Assembly: GCF_001422665.1 (NCBI RefSeq)
Contig: NZ_LMLU01000007.1
Coordinates: 233,640 to 297,639, forward strand
Length of the DNA stretch: 64,000 nucleotides
From: Arthrobacter sp. Leaf234
Lineage (GTDB): Bacteria > Actinomycetota > Actinomycetes > Actinomycetales > Micrococcaceae
Reading direction: 5' to 3'
The notes beneath the pieces are model-generated. The model saw nothing but the letters and a program-made list of their open reading frames with translations. It was not told where the DNA came from and did no database searches. The position numbers and the translations under genes were made by a program. Of this stretch, positions 47,073 to 58,196 are shown piece after piece; position 1 is the first letter of the stretch; every line of letters begins with the position of its first letter.

Positions 47073-48544
47073 GAAGGTGTGTGGCTTCTTCCGGCGGTGG
47101 ATACGGCGGGACTGCTGCCCGCCGGGACGGGGTTCGGTGGATGCGGGGTCTTGCGGGCGAAGGACAGCAGCACCCCGACGGCGGCGAGCGTGAAGGTGAG
47201 CGCCGAACCGCCGTAGGAGATGAAGGGCAGCGGCACGCCGATGACGGGCAGCAGGCCGGTGACCATGCCGATGTTGACGAAGGCCTGCCCGATCAGCCAC
47301 ACGAGGATCGACCCCATGAGGATCCGCACGAACGGGTCGGTGTAGCGCAGCGCCACGCGGATGGTGGCGACGGCGAGGATCCCGAAGAGCAGGATGATGA
47401 CGAGCGTCCCCAGCAGCCCGAACTCCTCGCCGATGATGGCGAAGATGAAGTCGTTGTGGGCCTCCGGGATCCAGTTCCACTTCTGCCGGCTCTGCCCGAT
47501 CCCCACGCCGAACCAGCCGCCCGAGGCCATGGCGAAGAGCCCGTTGTCCGACTGGAGGCACAGGTCGGCGCCGTCGTCGCAGTTCAGCCGCAGCCACGCG
47601 CTGATGCGCCCGCCACGGTTGGAACTGGTGGCGACCATCAGCAGGGATCCGGCGAGGGCGGCGAGACCGGCGAAGGTGAAGAGCTTCAGCGGAGCACCGG
47701 CGAAGAACAGGGCGGCTCCGGCGATCATCATGAGGACGAGGCCGGTGCCGAGGTCACCACCGATCAGGACGAGTCCGATCGGCAGTCCACCGAACGGGAT
47801 GGCCGGGATCATCGCGTGCTTCCAGTCCCGGATGAGGGCCTTCTTGCGCTCGAGGACGGCGGCGAACCAGAGCGCGAGGGCCAGCTTGGTCGGCTCGGAC
47901 GGCTGGAAGGTCTGGCTGCCGATCTGGATCCAGTTCTTGTTGCCGTTGATCTCGACGCCGATGACGAGCACCAGCACGAGCAGCACGACGGCGATGGCGA
48001 GGCTCGGCCAGGCCAGCGCCTTGTAGGCGCGGGGACCGAGCCGGGACAGCACGAGCATCAGGACGAGTCCGGCGCTCGCCCAGACCGCCTGCTTGAGGAA
48101 GAGGTCGAACGAATCCTTGCCGTCGGAGATCGCCTCGACCGATGACGCCGAGAGCACCATGAGCAGGCCGATGGCGGTCAGCGCGAGGGCCGAGCCGAGG
48201 ATCAGGTAGTAGCTCGAGCCGGAGGGCGCCCGGTCGGAGCCCTCGAGGAATCGCCAGCCGCGACGGAGCCGCGCGCGGATCCCGCGGCCCTGGTCCGCCT
48301 CGGTGGCGTTCTCCGGGGTCGCCGCCGCGGCCCTCCCGAGGGAGGCTCCTGCCTTCGCGCGGGCACCCGTCCCGGATCTGCTGCCGGATGACGCTCCGCC
48401 CCGCGTGCCGCGCTGACCGGCCGGTGCGCTACCGGATGCGGCGCCCGTCGGAGCGTTCGACGTGCCCGGTCGTCCCGAGTCCGTGGGCCGGGCCGCCCGG
48501 GCGGAGGGCTTGCGTCCGCCTCCACGGGTTGGCGTGGTCACCAT
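47069..48544 (-). CDS. ftsW: Peptidoglycan polymerase FtsW (SEDS family)
   Basis: 491 residues with about ten membrane helices. The first 100 residues are an Arg/Gly/Ser-rich cytoplasmic extension; the core has [18 protein letters not shown] (substrate-channel loop), [23 protein letters not shown] and the C-terminal [10 protein letters not shown] signature. SEDS proteins polymerise glycan strands with a partner PBP, here FtsI. The murD stop (TAG) directly abuts the ATG at 48544. Confidence 0.95.
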   Translation of the reverse strand: MVTTPTRGGGRKPSARAARPTDSGRPGTSNAPTGAASGSAPAGQRGTRGGASSGSRSGTGARAKAGASLGRAAAATPENATEADQGRGIRARLRRGWRFLEGSDRAPSGSSYYLILGSALALTAIGLLMVLSASSVEAISDGKDSFDLFLKQAVWASAGLVLMLVLSRLGPRAYKALAWPSLAIAVVLLVLVLVIGVEINGNKNWIQIGSQTFQPSEPTKLALALWFAAVLERKKALIRDWKHAMIPAIPFGGLPIGLVLIGGDLGTGLVLMMIAGAALFFAGAPLKLFTFAGLAALAGSLLMVATSSNRGGRISAWLRLNCDDGADLCLQSDNGLFAMASGGWFGVGIGQSRQKWNWIPEAHNDFIFAIIGEEFGLLGTLVIILLFGILAVATIRVALRYTDPFVRILMGSILVWLIGQAFVNIGMVTGLLPVIGVPLPFISYGGSALTFTLAAVGVLLSFARKTPHPPNPVPAGSSPAVSTAGRSHTPS

Positions 48545-50119
48545 CTACGACTCCTTCGCGGTTGTCCCCTGATCGCCACGTGCACGGACGGCCGCCATGA
48601 AGGCGGCCCCCCGGTGCGCGTAGGAGGAGAACTGGTCCATCGATGCGGCGGCCGGCGCAAGGAGCACCGTGTCACCGTCACGGGCCATCCCCGCTGCTTC
48701 GGAGACGACCCACTGCATGAGGGCGTCGCCGGTGACCGGATCGCTCGATCCGCCGTCGTGCCCGTGTCCAGTGTGAAGGCTCGGATGGAGGGACACCGGA
48801 ACATCGGGTGCGTGTCGGGCGAGGGCAGCCTGCAGGGGCGCCGGATCCTGTCCCACGAGGACGACGGCGCGCAGCCGCCGCGCATGCCGGGTCACGAGAT
48901 CGTCGTAGGAGACGCCCTTGGACAGCCCGCCCGCGATCCACACGACCGACTGGAAGGACGCCAGTGAGGCGGAGGCGGCGTGCGGATTGGTCGCCTTCGA
49001 ATCATTGATCCAGAGCACGCCGCCCTCGTTGGCGACGACCTGGATGCGGTGCTCCCCGGGCTGGTACGCCCGGATGCCGTCGCGGACCGCGGCGGCCGGC
49101 AGTCCGGCGGCGCGGACCAGGGCGGCCGCGGCGAGTGCGTTGGCGACGAAGTGGCGCGGGACCACCTCCCCCAGCTCCGACACGGACGCCAGCTCGGCTG
49201 CGGAGTCCTTGCGCTGCTCGATGAAGGCGCGGTCGACGAGGAGGTCCTCGACGACGCCCATCATGCTGATGGAGGGCGTGCCGGTTGTGAAGCCCACGGC
49301 GCGGCATCCTTCGACGACGTCGGCCTCCTCGACCATCGCCTCCGTCTCCCGCTGCTCCGCGTTGTACACGCAGGCGACACGCGTGCGCTCGTAGACGGAG
49401 GCCTTGGCAGCGAGGTAGGCCTCGTAGCTGCCGTGCCAGTCCACGTGGTCCTCGGCGATGTTGAGGCAGACGCTCGCGAGCGGCGAGATCGAGTGGGCCC
49501 AGTGGAGCTGGAAGCTGGAGAGCTCGACGGCGAGGACGTCGAAGCCCTGCGGGTCACGGATGACGTCGAGGATCGGCGTGCCCACGTTGCCGGCCGCGAC
49601 CGCCCGCTTCCCGCCGGCGAGGAGCATGGCCTCGGTCAGGCCGACCGTCGTCGTCTTGCCGTTGGTCCCGGTGATCGTCAGCCAGTCCGCCGTCGGCCGT
49701 CCCTCCCGGATCCGGACACGCCAGGCGAGTTCGACGTCCCCCCAGACAGGGATGCCCGCGGCAGCGGCCCCGGCGAGGAGGGGCTGCGTGGGCCGCCATC
49801 CGGGCGAGGTCACCACGAGCTCGGCCTGCTCGCCGTCGACGAGGGGGAGCGCCTCCGCGTGCTCGGCGCCGAGGAGCACCTCGCGCGCTCCGACGATGCG
49901 CAGGATGTCGGCCTTCGCCTCGTTGCCGGCGGTCGCACCGGCATCCACGACGACGACGGCCGCGCCGAGCTCGATCAGGGTGTCCGCCGCCGAGAAGCCG
50001 GATGCCCCGATCCCGGCGACGACGACGCGCAGGCCCGCCCAGTCGGCGTCCCAGGTGGTCAGGTCCCTGACGCGATCGGTCTCCAGCACGCGCCCGGTGG
50101 TTCCCTCGGCCCCGCTCAT
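48545..50119 (-). CDS. murD: UDP-N-acetylmuramoylalanine-D-glutamate ligase MurD
   Basis: 524 residues. It adds D-glutamate to the growing stem peptide. After an N-terminal Rossmann domain ([19 protein letters not shown]) come the ATP loop [38 protein letters not shown] and the C-terminal [13 protein letters not shown]. The ATG at 50119 overlaps the mraY stop by 4 bases. Length is about 60 residues above enterobacterial MurD, in line with actinobacterial forms. Confidence 0.95.
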   Translation of the reverse strand: MSGAEGTTGRVLETDRVRDLTTWDADWAGLRVVVAGIGASGFSAADTLIELGAAVVVVDAGATAGNEAKADILRIVGAREVLLGAEHAEALPLVDGEQAELVVTSPGWRPTQPLLAGAAAAGIPVWGDVELAWRVRIREGRPTADWLTITGTNGKTTTVGLTEAMLLAGGKRAVAAGNVGTPILDVIRDPQGFDVLAVELSSFQLHWAHSISPLASVCLNIAEDHVDWHGSYEAYLAAKASVYERTRVACVYNAEQRETEAMVEEADVVEGCRAVGFTTGTPSISMMGVVEDLLVDRAFIEQRKDSAAELASVSELGEVVPRHFVANALAAAALVRAAGLPAAAVRDGIRAYQPGEHRIQVVANEGGVLWINDSKATNPHAASASLASFQSVVWIAGGLSKGVSYDDLVTRHARRLRAVVLVGQDPAPLQAALARHAPDVPVSLHPSLHTGHGHDGGSSDPVTGDALMQWVVSEAAGMARDGDTVLLAPAAASMDQFSSYAHRGAAFMAAVRARGDQGTTAKES

Positions 50120-51216
50120 CCCACGACCCATTCCGCGTAGAAGATCCCGAGTGCCACGGCCACGAAGAGTCCGGCCAGGATCCAGAAGCGGACCACGACG
50201 GTGACCTCGGCCCAGCCCTTGAGTTCGAAGTGGTGCTGCAGGGGTGCCATCTTGAAGACCCGCTTGCCACCGGAGAGCTTGAAGTAACCCACCTGGATGA
50301 TGACCGACAGGGTGATCATCACGAAGAGACCGGCCAGGATCACCAGGAGCAGCTCGGTCCGCGAGAGGATGGCGAACCCGGCGATCGCACCGCCGATGGC
50401 CAGTGACCCGGTGTCCCCCATGAAGATCTTCGCAGGCGAGGTGTTCCACCACAGGAACCCGACGAGCGCACCGCACATGGCGCCGGCGATCAGGGCGAGG
50501 TCCAGGGGGTCCCGGACCTCGTAGCAGACGCTTCCCGCCCCGGGCGAACCGCAGCTCTGGTTGCTCTGCCAGATCCCGATCAGCATGTAGGCACCGAAGA
50601 CGAGGATCGATGCCCCTGCGGCCAGGCCGTCGAGGCCGTCCGCCAGGTTAACGCCGTTGCTGGCACCCGTGATGATGAGGTTGGACCAGATGACGAAGAG
50701 GATCGCCCCCACGACCGTCCCCGCGAAGGCCAGGTCGATCGGCAGGTCGCGGATGAAGGAGATCGCGGTGGACGCCGGCGTGCGGCCCTGCTCGTTGGGG
50801 AACCCGAGGGCCAGGACGCCGAAGACGATGCCGACCGCCGACTGGCCGATGATCTTCGCCGGGGCACTGAGGCCCAGGCTGCGCTGCTTCGAGATCTTGA
50901 TGTAGTCGTCGGCGAATCCGACGAGCCCCATGCCTGCGGCGAGGAACAGCAGCAGCAGGCCCGAGGCGCTCGGGCCGCCGACGGGCGACCCGGTCGCCAT
51001 CATGATCAGGTGCGTCAGGAAATAGGCCAGCAGGACGGAGCCGACGATCACCGCGCCACCCATGGTCGGGGTGCCGCGCTTGGTGTGGTGCGCCGTCGGA
51101 CCGTCGTCGCGGATGAACTGGCCGTAGCCCTTCCGCACCAGGAGCCTGATGAAGAGGGGGGTGCCGACGAAGGCGAAGAACAGCGCGGAGGCCGAGCCGA
51201 TGAGGAGTGCGATCAC
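50116..51216 (-). CDS. mraY: Phospho-MurNAc-pentapeptide transferase MraY
   Basis: 366 residues with ten membrane helices. It moves phospho-MurNAc-pentapeptide to undecaprenyl phosphate to make lipid I. Conserved cytoplasmic loops are all visible: [27 protein letters not shown] (catalytic Asp pair), [15 protein letters not shown] and [20 protein letters not shown]. Start is a GTG at 51216 overlapping the murF stop. Confidence 0.96.
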   Translation of the reverse strand: MIALLIGSASALFFAFVGTPLFIRLLVRKGYGQFIRDDGPTAHHTKRGTPTMGGAVIVGSVLLAYFLTHLIMMATGSPVGGPSASGLLLLFLAAGMGLVGFADDYIKISKQRSLGLSAPAKIIGQSAVGIVFGVLALGFPNEQGRTPASTAISFIRDLPIDLAFAGTVVGAILFVIWSNLIITGASNGVNLADGLDGLAAGASILVFGAYMLIGIWQSNQSCGSPGAGSVCYEVRDPLDLALIAGAMCGALVGFLWWNTSPAKIFMGDTGSLAIGGAIAGFAILSRTELLLVILAGLFVMITLSVIIQVGYFKLSGGKRVFKMAPLQHHFELKGWAEVTVVVRFWILAGLFVAVALGIFYAEWVVG

Positions 51217-52748
51217 TGCTGGTCGGCCTTTCCGAAGGGGTTTGCGTCGGCGGTCGCCCCGGCGGCGTCGCGCTCGTCGGTGGCCGCCGGACCGGCCGAG
51301 ACCGAGGCGTCGGCCACGGCGTGCGCGATCCGGTCGCCGAGGAACCGGAGGCCTGCGCCGTTGGAGGACTTGAAGAGGACGATGTCGCGGGGCTCGAGTT
51401 CCGCCGCCAGCATGCGCTCGGCCGCGTCGGCGTCGTCCACATGGACGGCCTCGCTCCCCCACGAGCCTTCGAGCACCGCCCCGTTGAAGAGGGCCCTGGT
51501 GTTCGGTCCCACGCAGATGAGCTTCGAGATGTTCAGCCGGACGACCACCCGCCCGAGGAGGTCGTGCTCCTCGACGGAGCGGTCCCCCAGTTCGAGCATC
51601 TCGCCGAGGACGGCCCAGGTGCGCCTGCGCCCGCCGCCGAGTTCGGCGAGGGTGCGGAGGGCGGCGCGCATGGACTCCGGATTCGCGTTGTAGGCGTCGT
51701 TGATCACGGTGACGCCGTCGGTGCGCTCCGTGCGCTCCATACGCCAGCGGCTGGCGGCCGCCTGCGTCCGGAGGCTCGAGGCGATGGCCTCGGGCGCACA
51801 CCCGACGGCGAACGCGACCGCCGCCGCGGCCAGGAGGTTGGTCGTGTGGTGCAGGCCGAGCAGCGGGGACACGACGTCGTGCTCGCTCCCGTCGGGGAAC
51901 TGCAGCGTGAAGGAGGGGTTGCCCTCCGGAGTCGTGGTGCTGTTCCTCGCACGGACCACCGTGCTACCGTCCGACGCGAAGTCGTCGGAGGAGGTGAAGA
52001 AGGCGCGCCGGGCAGGCGTCCGGGTCTGCATCGCGAGGACGCGCTCGTCGTCCGCGTTGATGATGGCGGTGCCCTGGGCGGTGAGCGCCTCGAAGAGCTC
52101 GCCCTTGGCCTTCGCGATGTTCTCAACGCCGCCGAACTCGCCCGCGTGGGCCGACCCGACGCCGAGGACCACGCCGATGTCCGGCTGCACGAGGGACGCG
52201 AGGTAGGCGATGTGGCCCGGCTTCGTGGCACCCATCTCGATCACGAGGAAACGCGTGTCCAGGTCCGCCTCGAAGACGGTGAGGGGAACACCCACTTCCC
52301 CGTTGTAGGAGCCGCGGGGCGCCACGGTGGGGCCCATGGTCGCGAGGATCCCCGCGAGCAGGTCCTTGGTGGTCGTCTTCCCGGCGGAACCCGTGATCCC
52401 GATGACGGTGATGTCCCCGGCCGCACGAAGGCGCCGCACCGACTCGGCGGTGAGGGCTCCCATGGCCAGGACGGCGTCGGGGACGACGACGGCGGGGAAC
52501 GGTGCGCCGTCGGCCGCCGCGACCTCCCGCTCGGCGAGGGTCAGCAAGGCGCCGCGCTCGAAGGCTGCTCCGACGAACAGGTGGCCGTCGGACTCCTCCC
52601 CGGGCTTGGCCACGAAGAGCGAACCGGGCGTGCACTCGCGGGAATCGGTGGCGGCGGAGGTGACGGTGATGGCAGGCCCGTGCTGGTCGATACCGACCAG
52701 GACCCCGCCCGTGAGTGCCGCGATCTCGGCTGCGCTGAATTCAATCAT
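51213..52748 (-). CDS. murF: UDP-MurNAc-tripeptide-D-alanyl-D-alanine ligase MurF
   Basis: 511 residues. It adds the D-Ala-D-Ala dipeptide to the stem peptide. N-terminal [15 protein letters not shown], the ATP loop [34 protein letters not shown], and [15 protein letters not shown] in the C-terminal domain. The gap to murE is 6 bases and its stop overlaps the mraY GTG. Confidence 0.96.
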   Translation of the reverse strand: MIEFSAAEIAALTGGVLVGIDQHGPAITVTSAATDSRECTPGSLFVAKPGEESDGHLFVGAAFERGALLTLAEREVAAADGAPFPAVVVPDAVLAMGALTAESVRRLRAAGDITVIGITGSAGKTTTKDLLAGILATMGPTVAPRGSYNGEVGVPLTVFEADLDTRFLVIEMGATKPGHIAYLASLVQPDIGVVLGVGSAHAGEFGGVENIAKAKGELFEALTAQGTAIINADDERVLAMQTRTPARRAFFTSSDDFASDGSTVVRARNSTTTPEGNPSFTLQFPDGSEHDVVSPLLGLHHTTNLLAAAAVAFAVGCAPEAIASSLRTQAAASRWRMERTERTDGVTVINDAYNANPESMRAALRTLAELGGGRRRTWAVLGEMLELGDRSVEEHDLLGRVVVRLNISKLICVGPNTRALFNGAVLEGSWGSEAVHVDDADAAERMLAAELEPRDIVLFKSSNGAGLRFLGDRIAHAVADASVSAGPAATDERDAAGATADANPFGKADQQ

Positions 52749-52754
52749 GACGGT

Positions 52755-54380
52755 TCAGGACTCTATCCCGGCGGCGGAAAGCCCAGAGAATCCGTGCCTT
52801 GTCAACGCGGAACGCAGCTCGACGCGGTCGTCGAGGGACAGGTTGATGCCCTTCACTTCCTGCCACACCTCGTGGCCGCGGCCGGCGATGATCACGGTGT
52901 CCCCCGCCGTGGCCAGGGCGACGGCGCGGTCGATGGCGTCGGCACGGGGGAAGACCTCGAGGACCTCGCAGTCGAGACCCTCCTCCGCGACGGCTGCGTC
53001 CGCGCCGGACCGGACGGCGCGGCGGATGACGGCCTCGTCCTCGTCGTGCGGATCGTCGTCCGTGATGATGAGGACGTCCGAGAGTCGCGCGCCCACGGCG
53101 CCCATGACGGGCCGCTTCGATTCGTCGCGCTGTCCCGTGGCGCCGAAGACCGCGATGACCCGGCCCCCGGGGCGGCGCACCGAGGCGAGCGTCCGCTCGA
53201 GCGCGTCGGGATTGTGCGCGAAGTCCACGATCGACGCCGGCTCCTCGGCGATGAGCTGCATGCGGCCGGGTACCTCGGTGGTGAAGGGGTCGTGGGCATC
53301 GAGTGCGTGCTGCAGGTCGTGCTCGGACACCCCGGACGCCAGCACCATGACGGCCGCGAGGGCCGCGTTGGAGATGTTGAAGGACCCGGGGAGCCCGCTG
53401 CGGACGCGCAGGCGGCGCCCGTCACGCGACTTCAGGTCGAAGGCGTGGCCGAGGCCGCTCCGTTCGACGTCGGTGACCGTCCAGTCGGCGTCCGCCGCCG
53501 GCCCGGACCCGTCGCCGCCGTCCGTACACACGGTGAGGAGGGGCACGTCAGCGGTCCTCGCGAGGCGCCGGCCCCACGCGTCGTCGACGAGGACGACCGC
53601 CGTCCGGCACCGCTCCGCCGTGAAGAGGGCGGCCTTGACGGCGAAGTACTCCTCCATCGTGCCGTGCAGGTCCAGATGGTCCTGCGTCAGGTTGGTGAAC
53701 CCGGCGACGTCGAAGAGGACGCCGTCCACACGCCCGTACTCCAGGGCGTGCGAGGAGACCTCCATCGAGGCCGCATCGATGCCGCGCTCCCGCATGAGGG
53801 CGAGCAGCGAGTGCACCTGCGGGGACTCGGGCGTGGTGAGCGCGCTCGGGATGGCGTCGCCGCCGGCCCGGATCTCGATCGTGCCGATCAGTCCGGTCGA
53901 ACGGCCGAGTGCCTCCAGGAGGGCGTTGACGAAGTAGGTGGTGGTGGTCTTCCCGTTCGTCCCCGTGACGCCGTACAGCGTCGGCGCGCCGCCGTCGTCC
54001 GCGGCACCGCCTCCGAAGATCACGCGCGAAAGCGGTCCGATGACGCGCCGGGGGTCGGGGACGACGAGGACGGGCACGGCGACGCCGTCGCCCAGCAGCT
54101 CCCGGCCGACGTCGTCCGTCAGGACCGCGACGGCACCCGCCAGCACTGCCTGGTCGGCGAAACCGGCGCCGTGGCGGGCGGCGCCGGGCAAGGCGGCGTA
54201 GACGTCGCCGGGCAGGACGGCGCGGGAATCGAGGGTGAGGCCCGAGACGGTGGGCAGGTGCCCGGTCCCGGGACTGACCGGCAGGCCGGCTGCAGCGAGG
54301 GCCGCTGCCAGGCCGATCGGCCGCGGCTCATGCGGACGCATCAGGGAAGCGGCGCGTCCCTGCGGAGTGGTGGAATGCAC
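52755..54380 (-). CDS. murE: UDP-MurNAc-tripeptide synthetase MurE (probably L-lysine-adding)
   Basis: 541 residues. It adds the third amino acid of the stem peptide. The ATP loop is [15 protein letters not shown], followed by MEVSSHALEYGRVDG and NLTQDHLDLHGTMEEYF. The specificity loop reads TDDDPHDEDEAV: the DNPR arginine used by meso-diaminopimelate enzymes is missing, as in L-lysine-adding MurE. That fits Arthrobacter-type cell walls, but the exact residue match is inference. Start is a GTG at 54380; an ATG 13 codons in is possible. Confidence 0.95.
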   Translation of the reverse strand: MHSTTPQGRAASLMRPHEPRPIGLAAALAAAGLPVSPGTGHLPTVSGLTLDSRAVLPGDVYAALPGAARHGAGFADQAVLAGAVAVLTDDVGRELLGDGVAVPVLVVPDPRRVIGPLSRVIFGGGAADDGGAPTLYGVTGTNGKTTTTYFVNALLEALGRSTGLIGTIEIRAGGDAIPSALTTPESPQVHSLLALMRERGIDAASMEVSSHALEYGRVDGVLFDVAGFTNLTQDHLDLHGTMEEYFAVKAALFTAERCRTAVVLVDDAWGRRLARTADVPLLTVCTDGGDGSGPAADADWTVTDVERSGLGHAFDLKSRDGRRLRVRSGLPGSFNISNAALAAVMVLASGVSEHDLQHALDAHDPFTTEVPGRMQLIAEEPASIVDFAHNPDALERTLASVRRPGGRVIAVFGATGQRDESKRPVMGAVGARLSDVLIITDDDPHDEDEAVIRRAVRSGADAAVAEEGLDCEVLEVFPRADAIDRAVALATAGDTVIIAGRGHEVWQEVKGINLSLDDRVELRSALTRHGFSGLSAAGIES

Positions 54381-54398
54381 GGTGCTGTGGCCTCCGGG

Positions 54399-56201
54399 TC
54401 AGTATTCGACCGGGTAGATGTCCGGCTTCGTCGTCGAGGCCGGGACGTTGTCGGAATTGAGGGCCTGCTGCATGACCTTCTGGAAGGACTCCCCTGGGAT
54501 CAGGTAGTACAGGTCACCCTGGGGTCGCTGGAGCGTGATGACGACGACGTACTTCGGGTCCTCGATCGGGGCGATCCCGGCGTAGGACAGAGTGTAGCCG
54601 TCGTACCCGCCGGTGGCTCCCGGCGCCTCCGCCGTGCCGGTCTTGGCGCCCACGCGGTACTGCTCGAGCTCGCCGGACTTCCCGGACCCCTCCTCGGTGA
54701 CGGTCTCGAGCATCTTCCGCATCTCTGCGGCCGTCTTCTCCGAGACCACCTCGGTCCCCTCGGCCTGCGGCACCACGTGCTCCGTGCCGTCCGGGTCGAT
54801 GTAGGCGTCGATCAGGCGGGGCTTCAGCCGGACGCCGTCGTTGGCGATCGTCTGGTAGACCATCGCGGTGTGCAGCGCGGTCTGCGTGAGCCCCTGCCCG
54901 AAGAGCACCGTGTACTGCTGGCGATCGTCCCAGTTGTCCGGCGTGCTGAGAAGCCCCTGGTTCTCCTCGTTCAGGCCGGTGCCGAGCGGTTCGCCGATCC
55001 CGAACTTCTTCAGCCAGTCGTACCGCTCCTGCTTGGTCAGCTTCTCGCCGATCTGCACGGTCCCCGTGTTCATCGACTTCGCGAGGATGCCGGCGGCCGT
55101 GCGCTTCTCGGTGCCGTGCTCCCAGGCGTCCTTGAACGTCTGGTCCCCCACCGTGTACCGGTTGTCGAGGGTGAACTTCGACGTCGGCTCGATCAGCCCT
55201 TCCTCGAGCGCGCCGGCGAGCGTGATGACCTTCGTCGTCGACCCCGGTTCGAAGGAGGCGCTGACCGAGTTCGGCCTCCGCTGCTCGGCAGGGGTGGCCG
55301 TCGGATCGTTCGGATCGGGCGTGGTGGATTCCGCCATGGCACGGATGGCGCCGGTGCCGGTCTCGACGACCACGATGTTGCCCCACTCGGCGTCGTAGTC
55401 CTTGACCTGGGACGCGATGGTCTGCTGCGCGAACCACTGGAGATCCTGGTCGATCGTGAGGCGGACACTCTGTCCGTCCACCGCGGGCACGTCCTCATTG
55501 GTCGCGTAGGGGATACGGATACCGTCCCCGCCGATCTCGAAGGTCCTCTTCCCCGCCGTGCCCGTGAGTTGGTCGTTCAGCGAGTACTCGAGACCTTCCT
55601 GCGGGGTGCCGTCGTCGGACACGAAGCCGATGACCGATCCGGCGACCGATCCTGCCGGATAGGTACGGACGCTCGTCTTGTCGGCGTAGACGCCGGGGAT
55701 GCCGATCTCGAGCGCCTGGTTCTTCACCTCCGGCGTGACGGACTTCGCGACGTAGTTGAAGGTCTTGTCCCCCAGGACCGAACCCCGGAGTGTCTCCACA
55801 TCGATCCCGAGGACCGCCGAGAGCTCCTCGAGCCCCTGCTCGATCGGTACGTCGACCCGGATGGTGCTGTCCGGGTCGTCGGGATCCTGGACCGTCCGGT
55901 CGAATCCGTCGACGGCGCTGAGGCCCTGGTCCACGACGATGTCGTAACGCTCGACACTCCGGGCGAAGTACTTGCCGTTCATGTCGACGATGGAGCCGCG
56001 GACGGGGGCGACAGTGGTGTTCGTCAGGCGCTTGGACAGGCCCACCTGGGCCATCCCGCCGAGATCGAGCCCCTGCAACTGGAAGAGCCGTACTCCGAGC
56101 ATCATGAGGAGGACGAGGACGAAGGCAAGCCCCACGCGGAGCCGGGTCGAGCCGAGGACCAGTCGGAGGCTGTCAGGGCTGCCGGTGCGTGCAGGGGTCA
56201 C
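54399..56201 (-). CDS. ftsI: Penicillin-binding protein FtsI/PbpB (septal transpeptidase)
   Basis: 600 residues. One N-terminal membrane helix (LRVGLAFVLVLLMMLGVRLFQL), a pedestal domain (PVRGSIVDMNGKYFARS), then the transpeptidase with its three motifs: EPGSTTKVITL (SxxK, 55229-55243), AKSMNTGTVQ (SxN) and GAKTGTAEAP (KTG). It crosslinks peptidoglycan at the septum with FtsW. No PASTA domains, and the chain ends at DIYPVEY. Start is a GTG at 56201 with AAGGA upstream. Confidence 0.96.
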   Translation of the reverse strand: MTPARTGSPDSLRLVLGSTRLRVGLAFVLVLLMMLGVRLFQLQGLDLGGMAQVGLSKRLTNTTVAPVRGSIVDMNGKYFARSVERYDIVVDQGLSAVDGFDRTVQDPDDPDSTIRVDVPIEQGLEELSAVLGIDVETLRGSVLGDKTFNYVAKSVTPEVKNQALEIGIPGVYADKTSVRTYPAGSVAGSVIGFVSDDGTPQEGLEYSLNDQLTGTAGKRTFEIGGDGIRIPYATNEDVPAVDGQSVRLTIDQDLQWFAQQTIASQVKDYDAEWGNIVVVETGTGAIRAMAESTTPDPNDPTATPAEQRRPNSVSASFEPGSTTKVITLAGALEEGLIEPTSKFTLDNRYTVGDQTFKDAWEHGTEKRTAAGILAKSMNTGTVQIGEKLTKQERYDWLKKFGIGEPLGTGLNEENQGLLSTPDNWDDRQQYTVLFGQGLTQTALHTAMVYQTIANDGVRLKPRLIDAYIDPDGTEHVVPQAEGTEVVSEKTAAEMRKMLETVTEEGSGKSGELEQYRVGAKTGTAEAPGATGGYDGYTLSYAGIAPIEDPKYVVVITLQRPQGDLYYLIPGESFQKVMQQALNSDNVPASTTKPDIYPVEY

Positions 56202-56267
56202 GGAGGAATCCTTGTCGATCAGTGCAGGCGGTTCGTGCGGAGCGGGTGACGGCGGAGGACCCGCGTG

Positions 56268-56954
56268 TCAGCGGTCGGACGCGGCCTGCTCCGGACCGGG
56301 GATGGTCCCCGAGGCCGTGCTGCCGGCCGCGGAGTCCGCGGCCGCATCCGCCGCCTCGTCCGCTGCACCGGCGCCCGCGGGTGCCGGATCGGCCGCTACC
56401 GGCGCCTCGACAACTACGGGAGCGGGCTGCTCGGTGACGAGGTCCGGGGCGGCGATCAGGACCTCGGGCTTCGGGCCTTCCTTCGCAGGTTCCGGAGTCC
56501 CCGTCACCTTCTTCGAATCTAGCTCAATGGTCCCGAACGTCGGGGAGGACACCATGCCGAGTTTCGTCGCGGCGGCGGCGAGGTTCTGCGGCGCCTCCTT
56601 GTTCTCGATCTCGAGGACGAGCGCCTCGTTCTGCTGGCTGAGTGCCACCTGCTGGCTGCGCAGCTGCACGAGCTCGTACTGCGTCCCCGACACGGAGATG
56701 TTGAGCATGAGGACTGCGGCCAGGGCTCCGGCGAGGACGAGGAGACTGAAGACGGCGAACGGCACGCGACGGCGGGAGGGCCTCGCCGGTACCACGGAGA
56801 GCGGCGTCCGCACTTTCTGCGTGGCCTCCGGCCGCGCACTCGCCGGCGCTCCGTCGGAGAGACCGGCCGGCCGGCGCGGCGCGACGGCGAGTGCTCCGTT
56901 GCCGGCGAAGGCCGCGGCGCTGTGCCGCTTCTCAACAGTCAGGGTCTGGCTCAT
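56268..56954 (-). CDS. ftsL: FtsL-type cell division membrane protein
   Basis: 228 residues. A basic cytoplasmic N-terminus of 70 residues, one membrane helix ([20 protein letters not shown]) and a short coiled coil ([28 protein letters not shown]) are the FtsL layout; position between rsmH and ftsI supports it. A Pro/Ala-rich C-terminal tail of about 80 residues is unusual in length. It overlaps rsmH by 4 bases. Sequence conservation in FtsL is low, so the call rests on layout and position. Confidence 0.85.
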   Translation of the reverse strand: MSQTLTVEKRHSAAAFAGNGALAVAPRRPAGLSDGAPASARPEATQKVRTPLSVVPARPSRRRVPFAVFSLLVLAGALAAVLMLNISVSGTQYELVQLRSQQVALSQQNEALVLEIENKEAPQNLAAAATKLGMVSSPTFGTIELDSKKVTGTPEPAKEGPKPEVLIAAPDLVTEQPAPVVVEAPVAADPAPAGAGAADEAADAAADSAAGSTASGTIPGPEQAASDR

Positions 56955-57952
56955 CCGTTGGTCCTGTCGACGGGTCCGGCTTTGATTCGTTCTACAGCGC
57001 GCAGTTTGGCCGAGGCCGCCCTGGGATTCTCCTCGATCTCCGCCGGCGTGGGCGCTTCCGTGCCACGCGTCAGGGACCGGAGGTAGGCCTTGTGTTCCTC
57101 GAGCTCGACCGGGAACCCGAGGGGCGCGGAGGACTTCGTGCCGGCCGCGAAGGAGCTCTTCACGATCCTGTCCTCGAGGGAGTGGTACGACATCGCGACC
57201 ACCCGACCCCCCGTGTGGATCGAGGCGATGGCGGCCGGTACGGCGCGCTCGAGGACGGACAGCTCCTCGTTGACCTCGATGCGCAGGGCCTGGAACGTCC
57301 GCTTGGCAGGATGTCCCCCGGTCCGTGCCGCCGAGGCCGGGACGACCCCACGGATGACCTCGACGAGCTCCGCCGTGGTGCCGAACGCACGTGCGGTGCG
57401 GGCCTGGACGATCGCCGTCGCGATGCGACCCGCGAACTTCTCCTCGCCCCAGGTCCGGATGATACGCAGCAGATCCGCCTCGGCGTAGGTGTTGACGACC
57501 TCCGCGGCGGTGATGCCCGTGGTCGTGTCCATGCGCATGTCGAGGGGGGCGTCGTAGGAGTAGGCGAAGCCGCGGTCACGCTCGTCGAGCTGCAGGGAGG
57601 AGACGCCGAGATCGAACAGGACGCCGTCCACCCCCCCGATCCCGAGGTCCTCGAGCACCTCGGGCAGATCGTCGTAGACGGCGTGGACCAGGTCGGTGCG
57701 GTCGGAGAAGCGCGTCAGGCGTTCCCCGGCGAGGCCCAGCGCCTCAGTGTCGCGGTCGATCCCGACGAGATGCGCGGAGGGGAAGCGCTCGAGCATGCTC
57801 TCGGAATGGCCGCCCATGCCGAGGGTCGCATCGACGACCACCGGCCGGCGTCCGGCTGTTGCTGCTGCCTCGACCGCGGGAGCAAGGAGGGAGACGCAGC
57901 GGTCCCGGAGGACGGGGACGTGTCGCTCGCCCGTCGGCCGGTTCTCCCCCAT
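56951..57952 (-). CDS. rsmH: 16S rRNA (cytosine1402-N4)-methyltransferase RsmH
   Basis: 333 residues, the standard length. Begins with [13 protein letters not shown], has the SAM-binding [34 protein letters not shown] and the C-terminal [14 protein letters not shown]. It methylates the ribosomal decoding site and is the usual second gene of the dcw cluster. It lies 244 bases after mraZ; that gap holds a 3 x 9-bp repeat and no gene. Confidence 0.96.
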   Translation of the reverse strand: MGENRPTGERHVPVLRDRCVSLLAPAVEAAATAGRRPVVVDATLGMGGHSESMLERFPSAHLVGIDRDTEALGLAGERLTRFSDRTDLVHAVYDDLPEVLEDLGIGGVDGVLFDLGVSSLQLDERDRGFAYSYDAPLDMRMDTTTGITAAEVVNTYAEADLLRIIRTWGEEKFAGRIATAIVQARTARAFGTTAELVEVIRGVVPASAARTGGHPAKRTFQALRIEVNEELSVLERAVPAAIASIHTGGRVVAMSYHSLEDRIVKSSFAAGTKSSAPLGFPVELEEHKAYLRSLTRGTEAPTPAEIEENPRAASAKLRAVERIKAGPVDRTNG

Positions 57953-58150
57953 GCGCGCTCTCCCTCCTGCAGTTCGTCGTTCGTGATGTCGGTGTCCCTG
58001 CAGGCGTGGGGCGATGGTCCATCTCTGGGATCAGACCCCCATCCGGCCGGACGGTCTCCGCCTGGCTTCGGGGAAGTGAAGCCAGGAGTCGTACCTGGTC
58101 CGGCGGCTGGAGATCTCATCCAAGAGGTGAATCCGTTCGCGTCGGGTGCT

Positions 58151-58177
58151 GCTGGTACTGCTGGTACTGCTGGTACT
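58151..58177. repeat. Three 9-bp tandem repeats between mraZ and rsmH
   Basis: GCTGGTACT occurs three times in a row (58151, 58160, 58169) about 20 bases after the mraZ stop on the transcribed minus strand. Confidence 0.85.
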
Positions 58178-58196
58178 GCCTGTCCTGCGCCGTGGA

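Noticed and set aside
51207..56249. A 1680-codon open frame on the plus strand, antisense to murF, murE and ftsI
   Set aside because: It is a by-product of high GC content. Its translation has no recognisable domain, while the minus strand encodes intact Mur ligases and FtsI with all motifs.
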